From Alphaproteobacteria bacterium (GTDB lineage: Bacteria; Pseudomonadota; Alphaproteobacteria; Sphingomonadales; SMXR01): a stretch of 6,499 bases of DNA. Made by a program: the position numbers and the translations under genes. Location of the stretch: the NCBI GenBank assembly GCA_004356215.1, contig SMXR01000009.1:1-6499 (forward strand). Reading direction: 5' to 3'. Position 1 is the first letter of the stretch; each line of letters begins with the position of its first letter. The notes beneath the pieces are model-generated. The model had not been told where the DNA came from. It saw only the letters and a list, made by a program, of their open reading frames with translations, and did not search any database. This document shows, one piece after another, positions 1-5,167 of the stretch.

Positions 1-51
1 GCGTGTAAGGGTTAACGCCCTTCGAGGGTTCGAATCCCTCTCGCTCCGCCA
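1..51 (+). tRNA. tRNA-Ser, 3' part (5' end outside window)
   Basis: This is the 3' portion of a class II tRNA. A long variable arm is visible as stem AAGGG (7-11), loop TTAACG and stem CCCTT (18-22). It is followed by a perfect T arm, GAGGG (24-28), loop TTCGAAT and CCCTC (36-40), then the 3' acceptor strand TCGCTCC (41-47), discriminator G48 and an encoded CCA (49-51). The long variable arm with a G discriminator and this acceptor strand indicates serine rather than leucine or tyrosine. The anticodon lies left of the window, so the isoacceptor cannot be stated. A run of six T (55-60) follows, but it has no dedicated hairpin. Only 34 bases separate the tRNA from the aminopeptidase gene. Confidence 0.9.
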
Positions 52-85
52 GCCTTTTTTGATCAAAACTTCGCTAGGGAAGGAA

Positions 86-1483
86 ATGCCTGTGACCCAG
101 AAACCTGAAGATTTTTATTGCCCGCCCGAGGATGCCTGCACCCCGATCATTGCCCTTGATAAAAAAGAGTTCGATGGCTGGAGCAAGAACGCTGATAAAA
201 CCGATGCCGCCCAGGCTGCATCGCAGGGGTTCACCGGTGCCGAGGGTGACCTGGCGTACATCACCGGTCCCAATGGCGATTTGACAGCGGTTCTTTTTGG
301 GCTAGGCGCGGTTGACCGGGCGGCAAAACTTGGCGGTTTGGCCGCAAAATTGCCTGAGGGCAATTATGAGTTTGAGGCCACGCTTTCCCAAGACGAAACA
401 GCGCAGGCCGCACTTTACTGGGCGACCGGCCAATACCGGTTTGGCCGTTACCTAAAAAAACCGGGGAAGCCGCCGCGGCGGCTGAAACTTTCCTCATCGC
501 TTGATGGCAAACGCACCCATACCCTGGTGCAATCGATTTTTCTCGTCCGCGACCTGATCAACACTCCGCCCAATGATATGGGGCCAGATAAGCTGGCCGC
601 GGCGGCAGAAATCATCGCCAAAGAATTTTCTGCCAGCCTCACCGTGATTGTCGGCGATGATCTTTTGAAACAAAACCTGCCCGCCATTCATGCCGTCGGC
701 CGCGCCGCTGAAGTGGCCCCACGCCTGATCGACATGACCTGGGGCAACGCCAGTGACCCCAAGGTGACGCTGGTCGGCAAGGGTGTAACTTTTGATACCG
801 GCGGGCTCGATTTAAAATCCCCTGCGGGCATGTTGTTGATGAAAAAGGATATGGGCGGCGGCGCGCTTGTCCTGGGGCTGGCCCGGGTGATCATGGCCAT
901 GGCTCTTCCAATACGTCTTCGGGTTTTGATTCCGGCGGTTGAAAATTCAGTGGCCGGCAATGCCTACCGGCCCAGCGATATTATCCCGACGCGTAAGGGC
1001 ATTTCCGTTGAGATTGGCAATACCGATGCCGAAGGCCGCGTTGTCCTGTGTGACGCGCTGGCGCTTGGTGATGAGGAAAAACCAGACCTGATGCTGGATT
1101 TCGCAACCCTGACCGGGGCCGCGATGGTAGCCCTTGGCAGCGATCTGGGCGCGCTTTTTGCCAACGATGATAAACTGGCTCAGGGGTTGTTAAAGGGCGG
1201 GGAGGTGACCGGCGATCCGCTTTGGCGCCTGCCATTGTGGCAACCCTATCGGGAAGCTCTTAAAAGCGAACCGGCAGATTTGAACAATATGGCCAACACA
1301 ACGTACGGCGGGGCGATAACCGCGGCGCTTTACCTCGAACATTTTGTCGAAACCGCCAAGGCCTGGGCCCATATGGATGTTTATTGCTGGCGCACCGCGG
1401 CAAAACCAGGGCGTCCAAAGGGGGCCGAGGCCCACAGCCTGTTGGCAACATTTTCCTACCTTGAAAACCGCTTTGGAAGGTAG
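86..1483 (+). CDS. M17 family leucyl aminopeptidase
   Basis: This gene encodes a cytoplasmic, two-metal-dependent aminopeptidase of family M17 (PepA/PepB-like), which removes N-terminal residues from peptides. The predicted protein is 465 aa, close to the usual family length of about 450-500. The catalytic C-terminal domain is complete. Metal and active-site residues are K232 in VGKG, D237 in FDTGG, K244, D255 in KKDMGGG, and the family signature NTDAEGR at 312-318 (D314, E316, R318). The N-terminal half is the variable domain, with the conserved RDLINTPPNDMGP segment at the junction. The ATG at 86 was chosen because a purine-rich AGGGAAGGA stretch (76-84) sits just upstream. GTG at 92 has slightly better spacing from AGGA and is a real alternative. 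A TTG at 59 would start too close to the tRNA. The stop is three bases before the next start, so the two genes are probably co-transcribed. No obvious promoter fits between the tRNA and the gene. I leave out pepA as a symbol because the sequence resembles the divergent alphaproteobacterial M17 paralogues. Confidence 0.93.
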   Translation: MPVTQKPEDFYCPPEDACTPIIALDKKEFDGWSKNADKTDAAQAASQGFTGAEGDLAYITGPNGDLTAVLFGLGAVDRAAKLGGLAAKLPEGNYEFEATLSQDETAQAALYWATGQYRFGRYLKKPGKPPRRLKLSSSLDGKRTHTLVQSIFLVRDLINTPPNDMGPDKLAAAAEIIAKEFSASLTVIVGDDLLKQNLPAIHAVGRAAEVAPRLIDMTWGNASDPKVTLVGKGVTFDTGGLDLKSPAGMLLMKKDMGGGALVLGLARVIMAMALPIRLRVLIPAVENSVAGNAYRPSDIIPTRKGISVEIGNTDAEGRVVLCDALALGDEEKPDLMLDFATLTGAAMVALGSDLGALFANDDKLAQGLLKGGEVTGDPLWRLPLWQPYREALKSEPADLNNMANTTYGGAITAALYLEHFVETAKAWAHMDVYCWRTAAKPGRPKGAEAHSLLATFSYLENRFGR

Positions 1484-1486
1484 CAA

Positions 1487-2392
1487 ATGTCCATTGGCGA
1501 ACCAGACCGGGACGATTGGGTCAGAGGTCAAAACCCAGACCTGGATCCGCGGCTGACCGCGGCGCGCCCCGACATTGCTTGGTCGGGCCTGAAGGGGAAA
1601 ATTGATACTTCAAAGTTTGTCGCCGGCAAAATCCGCACCATTTCAACCCCCTATGCCAATCTCAAGAAAACCCCGAGAAATACCGCGCCGCTGTTGACCC
1701 AGGGGTTATTCGGTGAAAAATTTCGTACCCTGGAAGAACATGGTGGCTGGGCTTTTGGCCAATTACTGGAAGACGGCTATGTCGGATACATCAAGCTTGA
1801 GGCGCTGGGGGCGCATATTCCCGACCCCAGCCATCTCGTCACCGTGCCCCTGACCCACATATACGCCAGGCCTGACTTGAAAACCCCTGACCCGTTGGCG
1901 CTGCCTTTCGGCGCCAAAATCACCATCCGTGAAGGCGGTTCAAAGGCCGGGTTTGCCGAGGCCCAGGGTCTGGGTTGGGTGTGTCTCCGGCATATTGCGC
2001 GATTGGGAGCCTACGATAAAAATTATATAAAAACCGCCAGCAGGTTTTTGCATGTCCCCTATGTTTGGGGCGGTAAAACAGCGCTGGGGCTTGATTGCTC
2101 CTCCCTGATCCAACTGGCAATGATCCATGCGGGAATTCCCTGCCCGCGGGATACAGACCAGCAAGTCCGGTCGCTGGGACATTCAATTTCAAATAAGCCC
2201 GACCTGGCTTTGTGTAAAAAAGGGGATCTGGTTTTTTTTAAAGGCCACGCCGGCCTGATGCTGGATGGCACCCACCTTTTGCATGCCAATGCCACCCACA
2301 TGCGGGTGACGATAGATGACGCCCGGGCCGTGGCAGACCGCTTGGAAAAAGAGTTCGGCGATCAAATTCTTGATATCCGCCGTTTGTTATAA
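1487..2392 (+). CDS. NlpC/P60 (C40) peptidase with N-terminal SH3 domains
   Basis: This 301-aa protein is predicted to be a cysteine endopeptidase of the NlpC/P60 family, which typically cleaves gamma-D-Glu-diaminoacid bonds in murein peptides. Two bacterial SH3-like regions come first (about 48-108 and 115-172; the second ends with the GLGWVCLRHI strand). The catalytic domain follows at about 178-270, with YVWGG preceding the DCSSL box (C204), H254 in GHAGLML and H266 in LLHANA as the third polar residue. There is no signal peptide or membrane segment, so the protein should be cytoplasmic. That fits recycling of imported murein peptides, as in YkfC-type enzymes, better than wall remodelling. 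The start ATG has GGAAGG (1475-1480) six bases upstream, inside the end of the aminopeptidase gene, which suggests translational coupling. The pairing with an M17 aminopeptidase suggests that the two act on the same peptides; this is inference. Confidence 0.92.
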   Translation: MSIGEPDRDDWVRGQNPDLDPRLTAARPDIAWSGLKGKIDTSKFVAGKIRTISTPYANLKKTPRNTAPLLTQGLFGEKFRTLEEHGGWAFGQLLEDGYVGYIKLEALGAHIPDPSHLVTVPLTHIYARPDLKTPDPLALPFGAKITIREGGSKAGFAEAQGLGWVCLRHIARLGAYDKNYIKTASRFLHVPYVWGGKTALGLDCSSLIQLAMIHAGIPCPRDTDQQVRSLGHSISNKPDLALCKKGDLVFFKGHAGLMLDGTHLLHANATHMRVTIDDARAVADRLEKEFGDQILDIRRLL

Positions 2393-2409
2393 AATCGGGT
2401 TTTGGGGTC

Positions 2410-2979
2410 TTACCGGCTTGCGGCCGGGGTTTCTTCAGGCGCGTCTTCGACCGGTACTTCAGGCAGGGGAACGGGGTTATCGGCGCTGGCCCTCAGATAG
2501 GCGATGATGGCTGCTCGCTCTTCCATGGTTCTGAGGCCGGCAAAGGTCATTTTGGTTCTCGGAACCGCCGATGAGGGCGCCGCCAAAAATTCATTCAGGG
2601 CGTTATAATCCCAAGTGCCGCCCTTAGAGGTCATGGCATTGGAATAGCTGTATCCGGCTTTTCCTCCCGGAGCTGCCCCGACAATATTCCAAAGGTTGGG
2701 ACCGATTTTGTTTGGTCCGCCACTGGTGGCGTCATGGCACGCCTGGCATTTACGAAACGACCGGCTACTGGGGTTTTGGGCAGCAATATTGATCAGCTCT
2801 CCGAGGCTAGGCCCCGCAACCACCGTTGTGGGCTGCGTATCAATGGCGGCCGCCTCAGGACCCTGGATAATTTCGTGATCCTCTTCGATAAAGAATTCAG
2901 GCGCGATTCTCACGACCGCAAAAAGCAGCATGCTGATTAGTCCTGCAGCGGCAATTTTATTCCATTCAAATGAGTCCAC
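2410..2979 (-). CDS. membrane-anchored class I cytochrome c (CycM-like)
   Basis: This gene encodes a 189-aa c-type cytochrome held in the inner membrane by an uncleaved N-terminal helix, with the haem domain in the periplasm. It probably carries electrons from the bc1 complex to a terminal oxidase, as CycM/cytochrome c552 does. The protein begins MDSFEWNKIA, followed by a hydrophobic segment at about 9-25 and a spacer to about residue 57. The haem domain has CQACH at 78-82 (C78, C81, H82), the GPNLWNIVG segment, and M144 in TKMTFAG as the sixth ligand. A short acidic, proline-rich tail (about 168-186) ends it. I chose the GTG at 2979 rather than an upstream ATG at 3051. The GTG has GAGAGGG seven bases before it, and alphaproteobacterial homologues begin with an SFE(F/W)NKI-type sequence. 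The 24 extra residues of the longer frame are basic and unlike the family. The gene converges on the NlpC/P60 gene with a 17-base gap. Confidence 0.92.
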   Translation of the reverse strand: MDSFEWNKIAAAGLISMLLFAVVRIAPEFFIEEDHEIIQGPEAAAIDTQPTTVVAGPSLGELINIAAQNPSSRSFRKCQACHDATSGGPNKIGPNLWNIVGAAPGGKAGYSYSNAMTSKGGTWDYNALNEFLAAPSSAVPRTKMTFAGLRTMEERAAIIAYLRASADNPVPLPEVPVEDAPEETPAASR

Positions 2980-2986
2980 TGTTTTT

Positions 2987-2993
2987 CCCTCTC
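2987..2993 (-). promoter_or_regulatory. ribosome binding site of the cytochrome c gene
   Basis: GAGAGGG on the minus strand lies seven bases before GTG 2979. It decides the start in favour of the GTG over the upstream in-frame ATG at 3051, which has no comparable purine-rich sequence at the right distance. Confidence 0.7.
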
Positions 2994-3004
2994 TTCTAAA
3001 AAAG

Positions 3005-3054
3005 CGCTTGAATTTCTGCCGCAGATTAAGCGTATGGGGCCTCGATTTCAAGCG
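3005..3054. repeat. inverted repeat CGCTTGAA / TTCAAGCG upstream of the cytochrome gene
   Basis: CGCTTGAA (3005-3012) and TTCAAGCG (3047-3054) are exact reverse complements separated by 34 bases. The right arm overlaps the candidate -35 box and the left arm would lie in the early leader, so the pair could be a split operator. The distance is long for an RNA hairpin. An eight-base match can arise by chance. Confidence 0.4.
3023..3051 (-). promoter_or_regulatory. candidate promoter of the cytochrome c gene
   Basis: On the minus strand, TTGAAA (3051-3046) matches a sigma-70 -35 box in five of six bases. It is followed after 17 bases by TAATCT (3028-3023), a weak -10 match. Transcription would begin near 3016, about 37 bases before the GTG start. 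The assignment is by eye only, and the poor -10 keeps confidence low. Confidence 0.25.
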
Positions 3055-3111
3055 GAAACCGTGTGGTTTAATAAATCTTTACCAACGCCTTACGAAATTT
3101 GGTCCAGCCAC

Positions 3112-3142
3112 TTGCCAGCCCCACTAAAATGGCACATATACA
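3112..3142 (+). promoter_or_regulatory. candidate promoter for ffs (and possibly dnaX)
   Basis: TTGCCA (3112-3117) and TATACA (3137-3142) resemble sigma-70 boxes, with a long 19-base spacer. Transcription from here would start around 3149, just ahead of the mature SRP RNA, as expected for a 5'-processed RNA. The position supports it more than the motif quality does. Confidence 0.35.
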
Positions 3143-3158
3143 GGGGAGAAAAGGCTTA

Positions 3159-3254
3159 TGGGGGGTGGTGCGGACAAGGCCTTCGCCAACCCGGTCAGAT
3201 CCGGAAGGAAGCAGCCGCAGCGGATGATCCTTGGGTCGCTGCCATCCCCCACCC
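3159..3254 (+). ncRNA. ffs: 4.5S signal recognition particle RNA (small bacterial type)
   Basis: This is the RNA component of the signal recognition particle. It binds Ffh and directs ribosomes making membrane proteins to FtsY at the inner membrane. The diagnostic domain IV core is present: GGTCAGATCCGGAAGGAAGC, followed by AGCC (3193-3216), with the GGAA tetraloop at 3203-3206 and the asymmetric loop that binds the Ffh M domain. The ends pair into one long rod. G3160-G3164 pairs with C3246-C3250, then GUGG (3165-3168) with CCAU (3242-3245). CAAGG (3175-3179) pairs with CCTTG (3229-3233). There is no Alu domain, as is usual in Gram-negative bacteria. The exact ends are uncertain by a few bases. 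It lies 52 bases upstream of dnaX in the same direction, a common alphaproteobacterial arrangement. No intrinsic terminator is seen after it, so read-through into dnaX is possible. Confidence 0.93.
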
Positions 3255-3278
3255 TTACCAATGACGCCCAAAAAAACC

Positions 3279-3302
3279 TGCACACCAATCGAAAGGTGCA
3301 CC
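3279..3302 (+). promoter_or_regulatory. dnaX ribosome binding site within a potential hairpin
   Basis: AAAGG (3292-3296) is the likely Shine-Dalgarno sequence, about ten bases before ATG 3307. It overlaps the perfect palindrome GGTGCACC (3295-3302). TGCAC (3279-3283) could pair with GTGCA (3296-3300), partly masking the site. The stem is short, so a regulatory role is speculative. Confidence 0.35.
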
Positions 3303-3306
3303 AAGA

Positions 3307-5076
3307 ATGGCGACCGCCGACACCGATTACAAGGTTTTAGCCCGCAAATACCGGCCCAAAACGTTTGACCAGCTTATCGGCCAGGACGTCATGGTCAAAA
3401 CCCTGAAAAACGCCATAATCGCCAAGCGCCTGGCCCACGCCTTTATCCTGACCGGGGTACGCGGAGTGGGCAAAACCACCACCGCCCGGCTTTTGGCCAG
3501 CACCCTTAATTGCCTCGATGTCAAAAAAGGCGAGGATATGGCCACCAGCCCTTGCGGCAAGTGTGAAAACTGCCTGGAAATTGCCGAATCGCGCCACCCT
3601 GATGTGCTTGAAATGGATGCCGCCAGCCGCACCTCTGTGGATGACGTTCGCGAGATTATCGAAAATGTGCGCTACGCGCCACAATCTGCCCGGTTCAAGG
3701 TTTACATTATCGATGAAGTACATATGCTTTCAAAGAATGCTTTTAATGCACTATTGAAAACCCTTGAAGAGCCGCCACCCCATGTAAAATTTATTTTCGC
3801 GACCACCGAGATCAGGAAACTCCCGGTAACGGTTTTATCGCGGTGCCAGAGGTTTGATCTCAGGCGTGTTCAAACCGATGTTTTGGTCGACCACCTGAAA
3901 TCGATCATCAAGCTGGAAAAAAGCCAGGTTGACGATGAAGCAACTTTGATGATCGCCCGTGCCGCTGAAGGCTCGGTCCGCGATGCCCTGTCGCTTCTGG
4001 ATCAAGCCATCGCCCATGGCGGCGGCAGCGCCAGCGCCGAAGGGGTCCGGGCCATGCTTGGCCTGGCGGATCGGTTGCAAATCCTGACCCTGTTTCACAA
4101 CATTATGGAAGGCAAAGCCAAGGATGCGCTGGAGTTGATGGAAAACATGTACAATCTTGGCGCCGATCCCAGCGTTATTATCAAGGACCTGATCGAGACC
4201 AGCCATTGGATTACCCGGATTAAAACCACCGGGGAAGCCGGCATTGATAGCTTGATATCGGAACCGGAAAAAAAGGAAGGCCTAGCCCTGGCAGAAAAAT
4301 TGCCGCTACCAGAATTAACCCGGGCCTGGCAAATCCTGTTGAAAGGGTTTGAAGAAACCAGCCACGCGCCATCGCCCATCCGGGCCGCAGAGATGGTAGT
4401 GATCAGGCTCTGTCACGCCGCGGTTTTGCCCGACCCGGCCAAGTTGGTCAAAAAATTGACCGCAGAAAAGAACGAGGAAAAGAACGAGGAAAAGAACCAA
4501 GAAAAAAGTGCCGAGCCTGCAGAGCCGCCGGCAAAAGAGGTTGCTGCTGCGCCTGAAAAAGACCCCCTTGAAGCCATCGCCGAAACCGAAACCCCGGCAA
4601 AAATCCAGGAGGAAGCGCCGCCGCCTTCGGCTGGCGGGGGTGCCCAGGTTCTGGCACTGGCACCGGATTTGGAGGGGTCTGACGATCTTAAAGTCCCGGT
4701 GCCGCAAACCTTTGCCGCCGTGGTGCAATTGTTTGAGCAAAAACATGAAGGGGTGATAGGGAAATACCTTTTTGATGATGTTTCTCTGGTTTCCTATAAA
4801 CCCGGCGCGGTTACTTTTCATCCGGTACGAAAAATCCCGGCCACTCTACCTAGCCGGATGAGAGACCTGCTTAAGACCTGGACCGGGATCGATTGGGCCA
4901 TCACCCTTTCCAACGATGCCGGGGAGGTGCCGCTGCACACCCAGGAAAACGAAACCAACCTTCGCCTTGAGGAAGCAGCCCGCAACAATCCCCTGGTGAA
5001 AAAGGTGTTGGAGGTTTTCCCAAGCGCCAAAATTACCAAAATCCGCTTGCTGGACGAAGAAGGGGATGACCGTTGA
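3307..5076 (+). CDS. dnaX: DNA polymerase III subunit tau (clamp loader ATPase)
   Basis: DnaX is the motor of the clamp loader: it uses ATP to place the beta sliding clamp on DNA, and its tau C-terminus ties the loader to the polymerase and helicase. The 589-aa protein has the full AAA+ core: Walker A GVRGVGKT at 50-57, zinc ligands C69, C83, C86 and C89, Walker B IIDEVH at 134-139, the SRC motif at 178-180 with the arginine finger R179, and sensor 2 R225 in GSVRDALSLLDQA. Domain III (collar) covers about 245-380. A charged, then Ala/Pro-rich linker (about 385-460) contains tandem EKNE repeats. The C-terminal tau domain (about 465-585) is present. Start ATG 3307 gives the usual N-terminus, YKVLARKYRPKTFDQLIGQ. 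An in-phase A AAA AAG heptamer occurs at codons 321-323, and an A6 tract at codons 382-383; either could in principle give a shorter gamma-like product. The stop TGA overlaps the TTG start of the ybaB remnant. Confidence 0.97.
   Translation: MATADTDYKVLARKYRPKTFDQLIGQDVMVKTLKNAIIAKRLAHAFILTGVRGVGKTTTARLLASTLNCLDVKKGEDMATSPCGKCENCLEIAESRHPDVLEMDAASRTSVDDVREIIENVRYAPQSARFKVYIIDEVHMLSKNAFNALLKTLEEPPPHVKFIFATTEIRKLPVTVLSRCQRFDLRRVQTDVLVDHLKSIIKLEKSQVDDEATLMIARAAEGSVRDALSLLDQAIAHGGGSASAEGVRAMLGLADRLQILTLFHNIMEGKAKDALELMENMYNLGADPSVIIKDLIETSHWITRIKTTGEAGIDSLISEPEKKEGLALAEKLPLPELTRAWQILLKGFEETSHAPSPIRAAEMVVIRLCHAAVLPDPAKLVKKLTAEKNEEKNEEKNQEKSAEPAEPPAKEVAAAPEKDPLEAIAETETPAKIQEEAPPPSAGGGAQVLALAPDLEGSDDLKVPVPQTFAAVVQLFEQKHEGVIGKYLFDDVSLVSYKPGAVTFHPVRKIPATLPSRMRDLLKTWTGIDWAITLSNDAGEVPLHTQENETNLRLEEAARNNPLVKKVLEVFPSAKITKIRLLDEEGDDR
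4269..4275 (+). other. in-phase A AAA AAG slippery heptamer in dnaX
   Basis: The codons GAA AAA AAG (E321 K322 K323) create A AAA AAG in the phase required for tandem -1 slippage, the same heptamer used in E. coli dnaX. A -1 shift would add 25 codons and stop at TGA 4350-4352, giving about 348 aa. A weak stem, GGCA (4290-4293) with TGCC (4301-4304), begins 14 bases downstream. No strong upstream Shine-Dalgarno-like stimulator is seen. The position inside domain III argues against production of a normal gamma subunit. Confidence 0.35.
4465..4500 (+). repeat. 12-base tandem repeat in the dnaX linker, three copies
   Basis: GAAAAGAACGAG occurs twice exactly (4465-4476, 4477-4488), followed by GAAAAGAACCAA (4489-4500). 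It encodes EKNE EKNE EKNQ at residues 387-398 of DnaX. Because the unit is four codons, copy-number change would keep the reading frame and only lengthen or shorten the flexible linker between the collar and the tau domain. Confidence 0.9.
5060..5066 (+). promoter_or_regulatory. ribosome binding site of the ybaB remnant
   Basis: AAGGGGA inside the end of dnaX lies six bases before TTG 5073. Its good spacing supports the TTG, which overlaps the dnaX TGA stop, as the original ybaB start. Confidence 0.6.
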
Positions 5077-5156
5077 GCAACTTTTCGCAAATGCTAAAAC
5101 AAGCCCAGGCAACCGGCGGCTTGTCCTTGCCGCCGGGCATGAAATTGCCGTTCTAG
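5073..5156 (+). pseudogene. ybaB: ybaB/EbfC remnant with internal in-frame deletion (27 codons left)
   Basis: YbaB/EbfC is a small dimeric nucleoid-associated DNA-binding protein whose gene normally sits between dnaX and recR. Here only a 27-codon frame remains. After the TTG start it reads SNFSQMLKQAQ, which matches the family N-terminus (E. coli has GNLMKQAQ). It continues at once with ATGGLSLPPGMKLPF and a TAG stop, matching the family C-terminal tail (E. coli ends LPPGFKMPF). Against a usual length of about 105-110 aa, some 80 residues are absent, including all the central beta-strands and helices that make the dimer and bind DNA. The protein would therefore not have the family function. 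The remaining frame is open from start to stop, with its ribosome binding site intact. TTG overlaps the dnaX stop by four bases, and the recR ribosome binding site overlaps the TAG. Family identity of both ends is recognised by eye. An assembly collapse is the main alternative to a true deletion. Confidence 0.8.
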
Positions 5157-5160
5157 GTGG
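5155..5160 (+). promoter_or_regulatory. ribosome binding site of recR
   Basis: AGGTGG lies seven bases before ATG 5168 and overlaps the TAG stop of the ybaB remnant. It fixes the recR start and suggests that recR translation is coupled to the upstream frame. Confidence 0.7.
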
Positions 5161-5167
5161 GTCTGCA

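Noticed and set aside
52..60. T6 run after the tRNA as a terminator
   Set aside because: No hairpin other than the tRNA T arm precedes it, so it cannot be called with confidence.
1190..1531. 113-codon minus-strand frame opposite the aminopeptidase end
   Set aside because: It lies fully opposite conserved M17 coding sequence and shows no recognisable domain or start signal.
2413..2432. Possible intrinsic terminator (CCGGC/GCCGG stem then GGGGTTTC) after the NlpC/P60 gene
   Set aside because: The stem is only five pairs, lies in the coding 3' end of the cytochrome gene, and is not followed by a proper T run.
4502..4508. A second A AAA AAG heptamer in dnaX
   Set aside because: It is out of phase: the zero-frame codons are GAA AAA AGT, so tandem -1 slippage on this heptamer is not possible for ribosomes in the dnaX frame.
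4508..4756. 82-codon basic frame inside dnaX
   Set aside because: It is the alternative-frame reading of the Glu/Lys and Ala/Pro-rich linker; its Arg/Lys-rich composition is a shadow effect and it has no start signal of its own.
4315..4821. 168-codon minus-strand frame opposite dnaX
   Set aside because: Low-complexity Leu/Phe/Arg composition mirrors the dnaX linker on the other strand; no family resemblance.
5066..5167. N-terminal extension of recR from ATG 5066
   Set aside because: It adds 34 residues unlike RecR, overlaps the ybaB remnant in another frame, and ATG 5168 has a well-spaced ribosome binding site and gives the normal family length.
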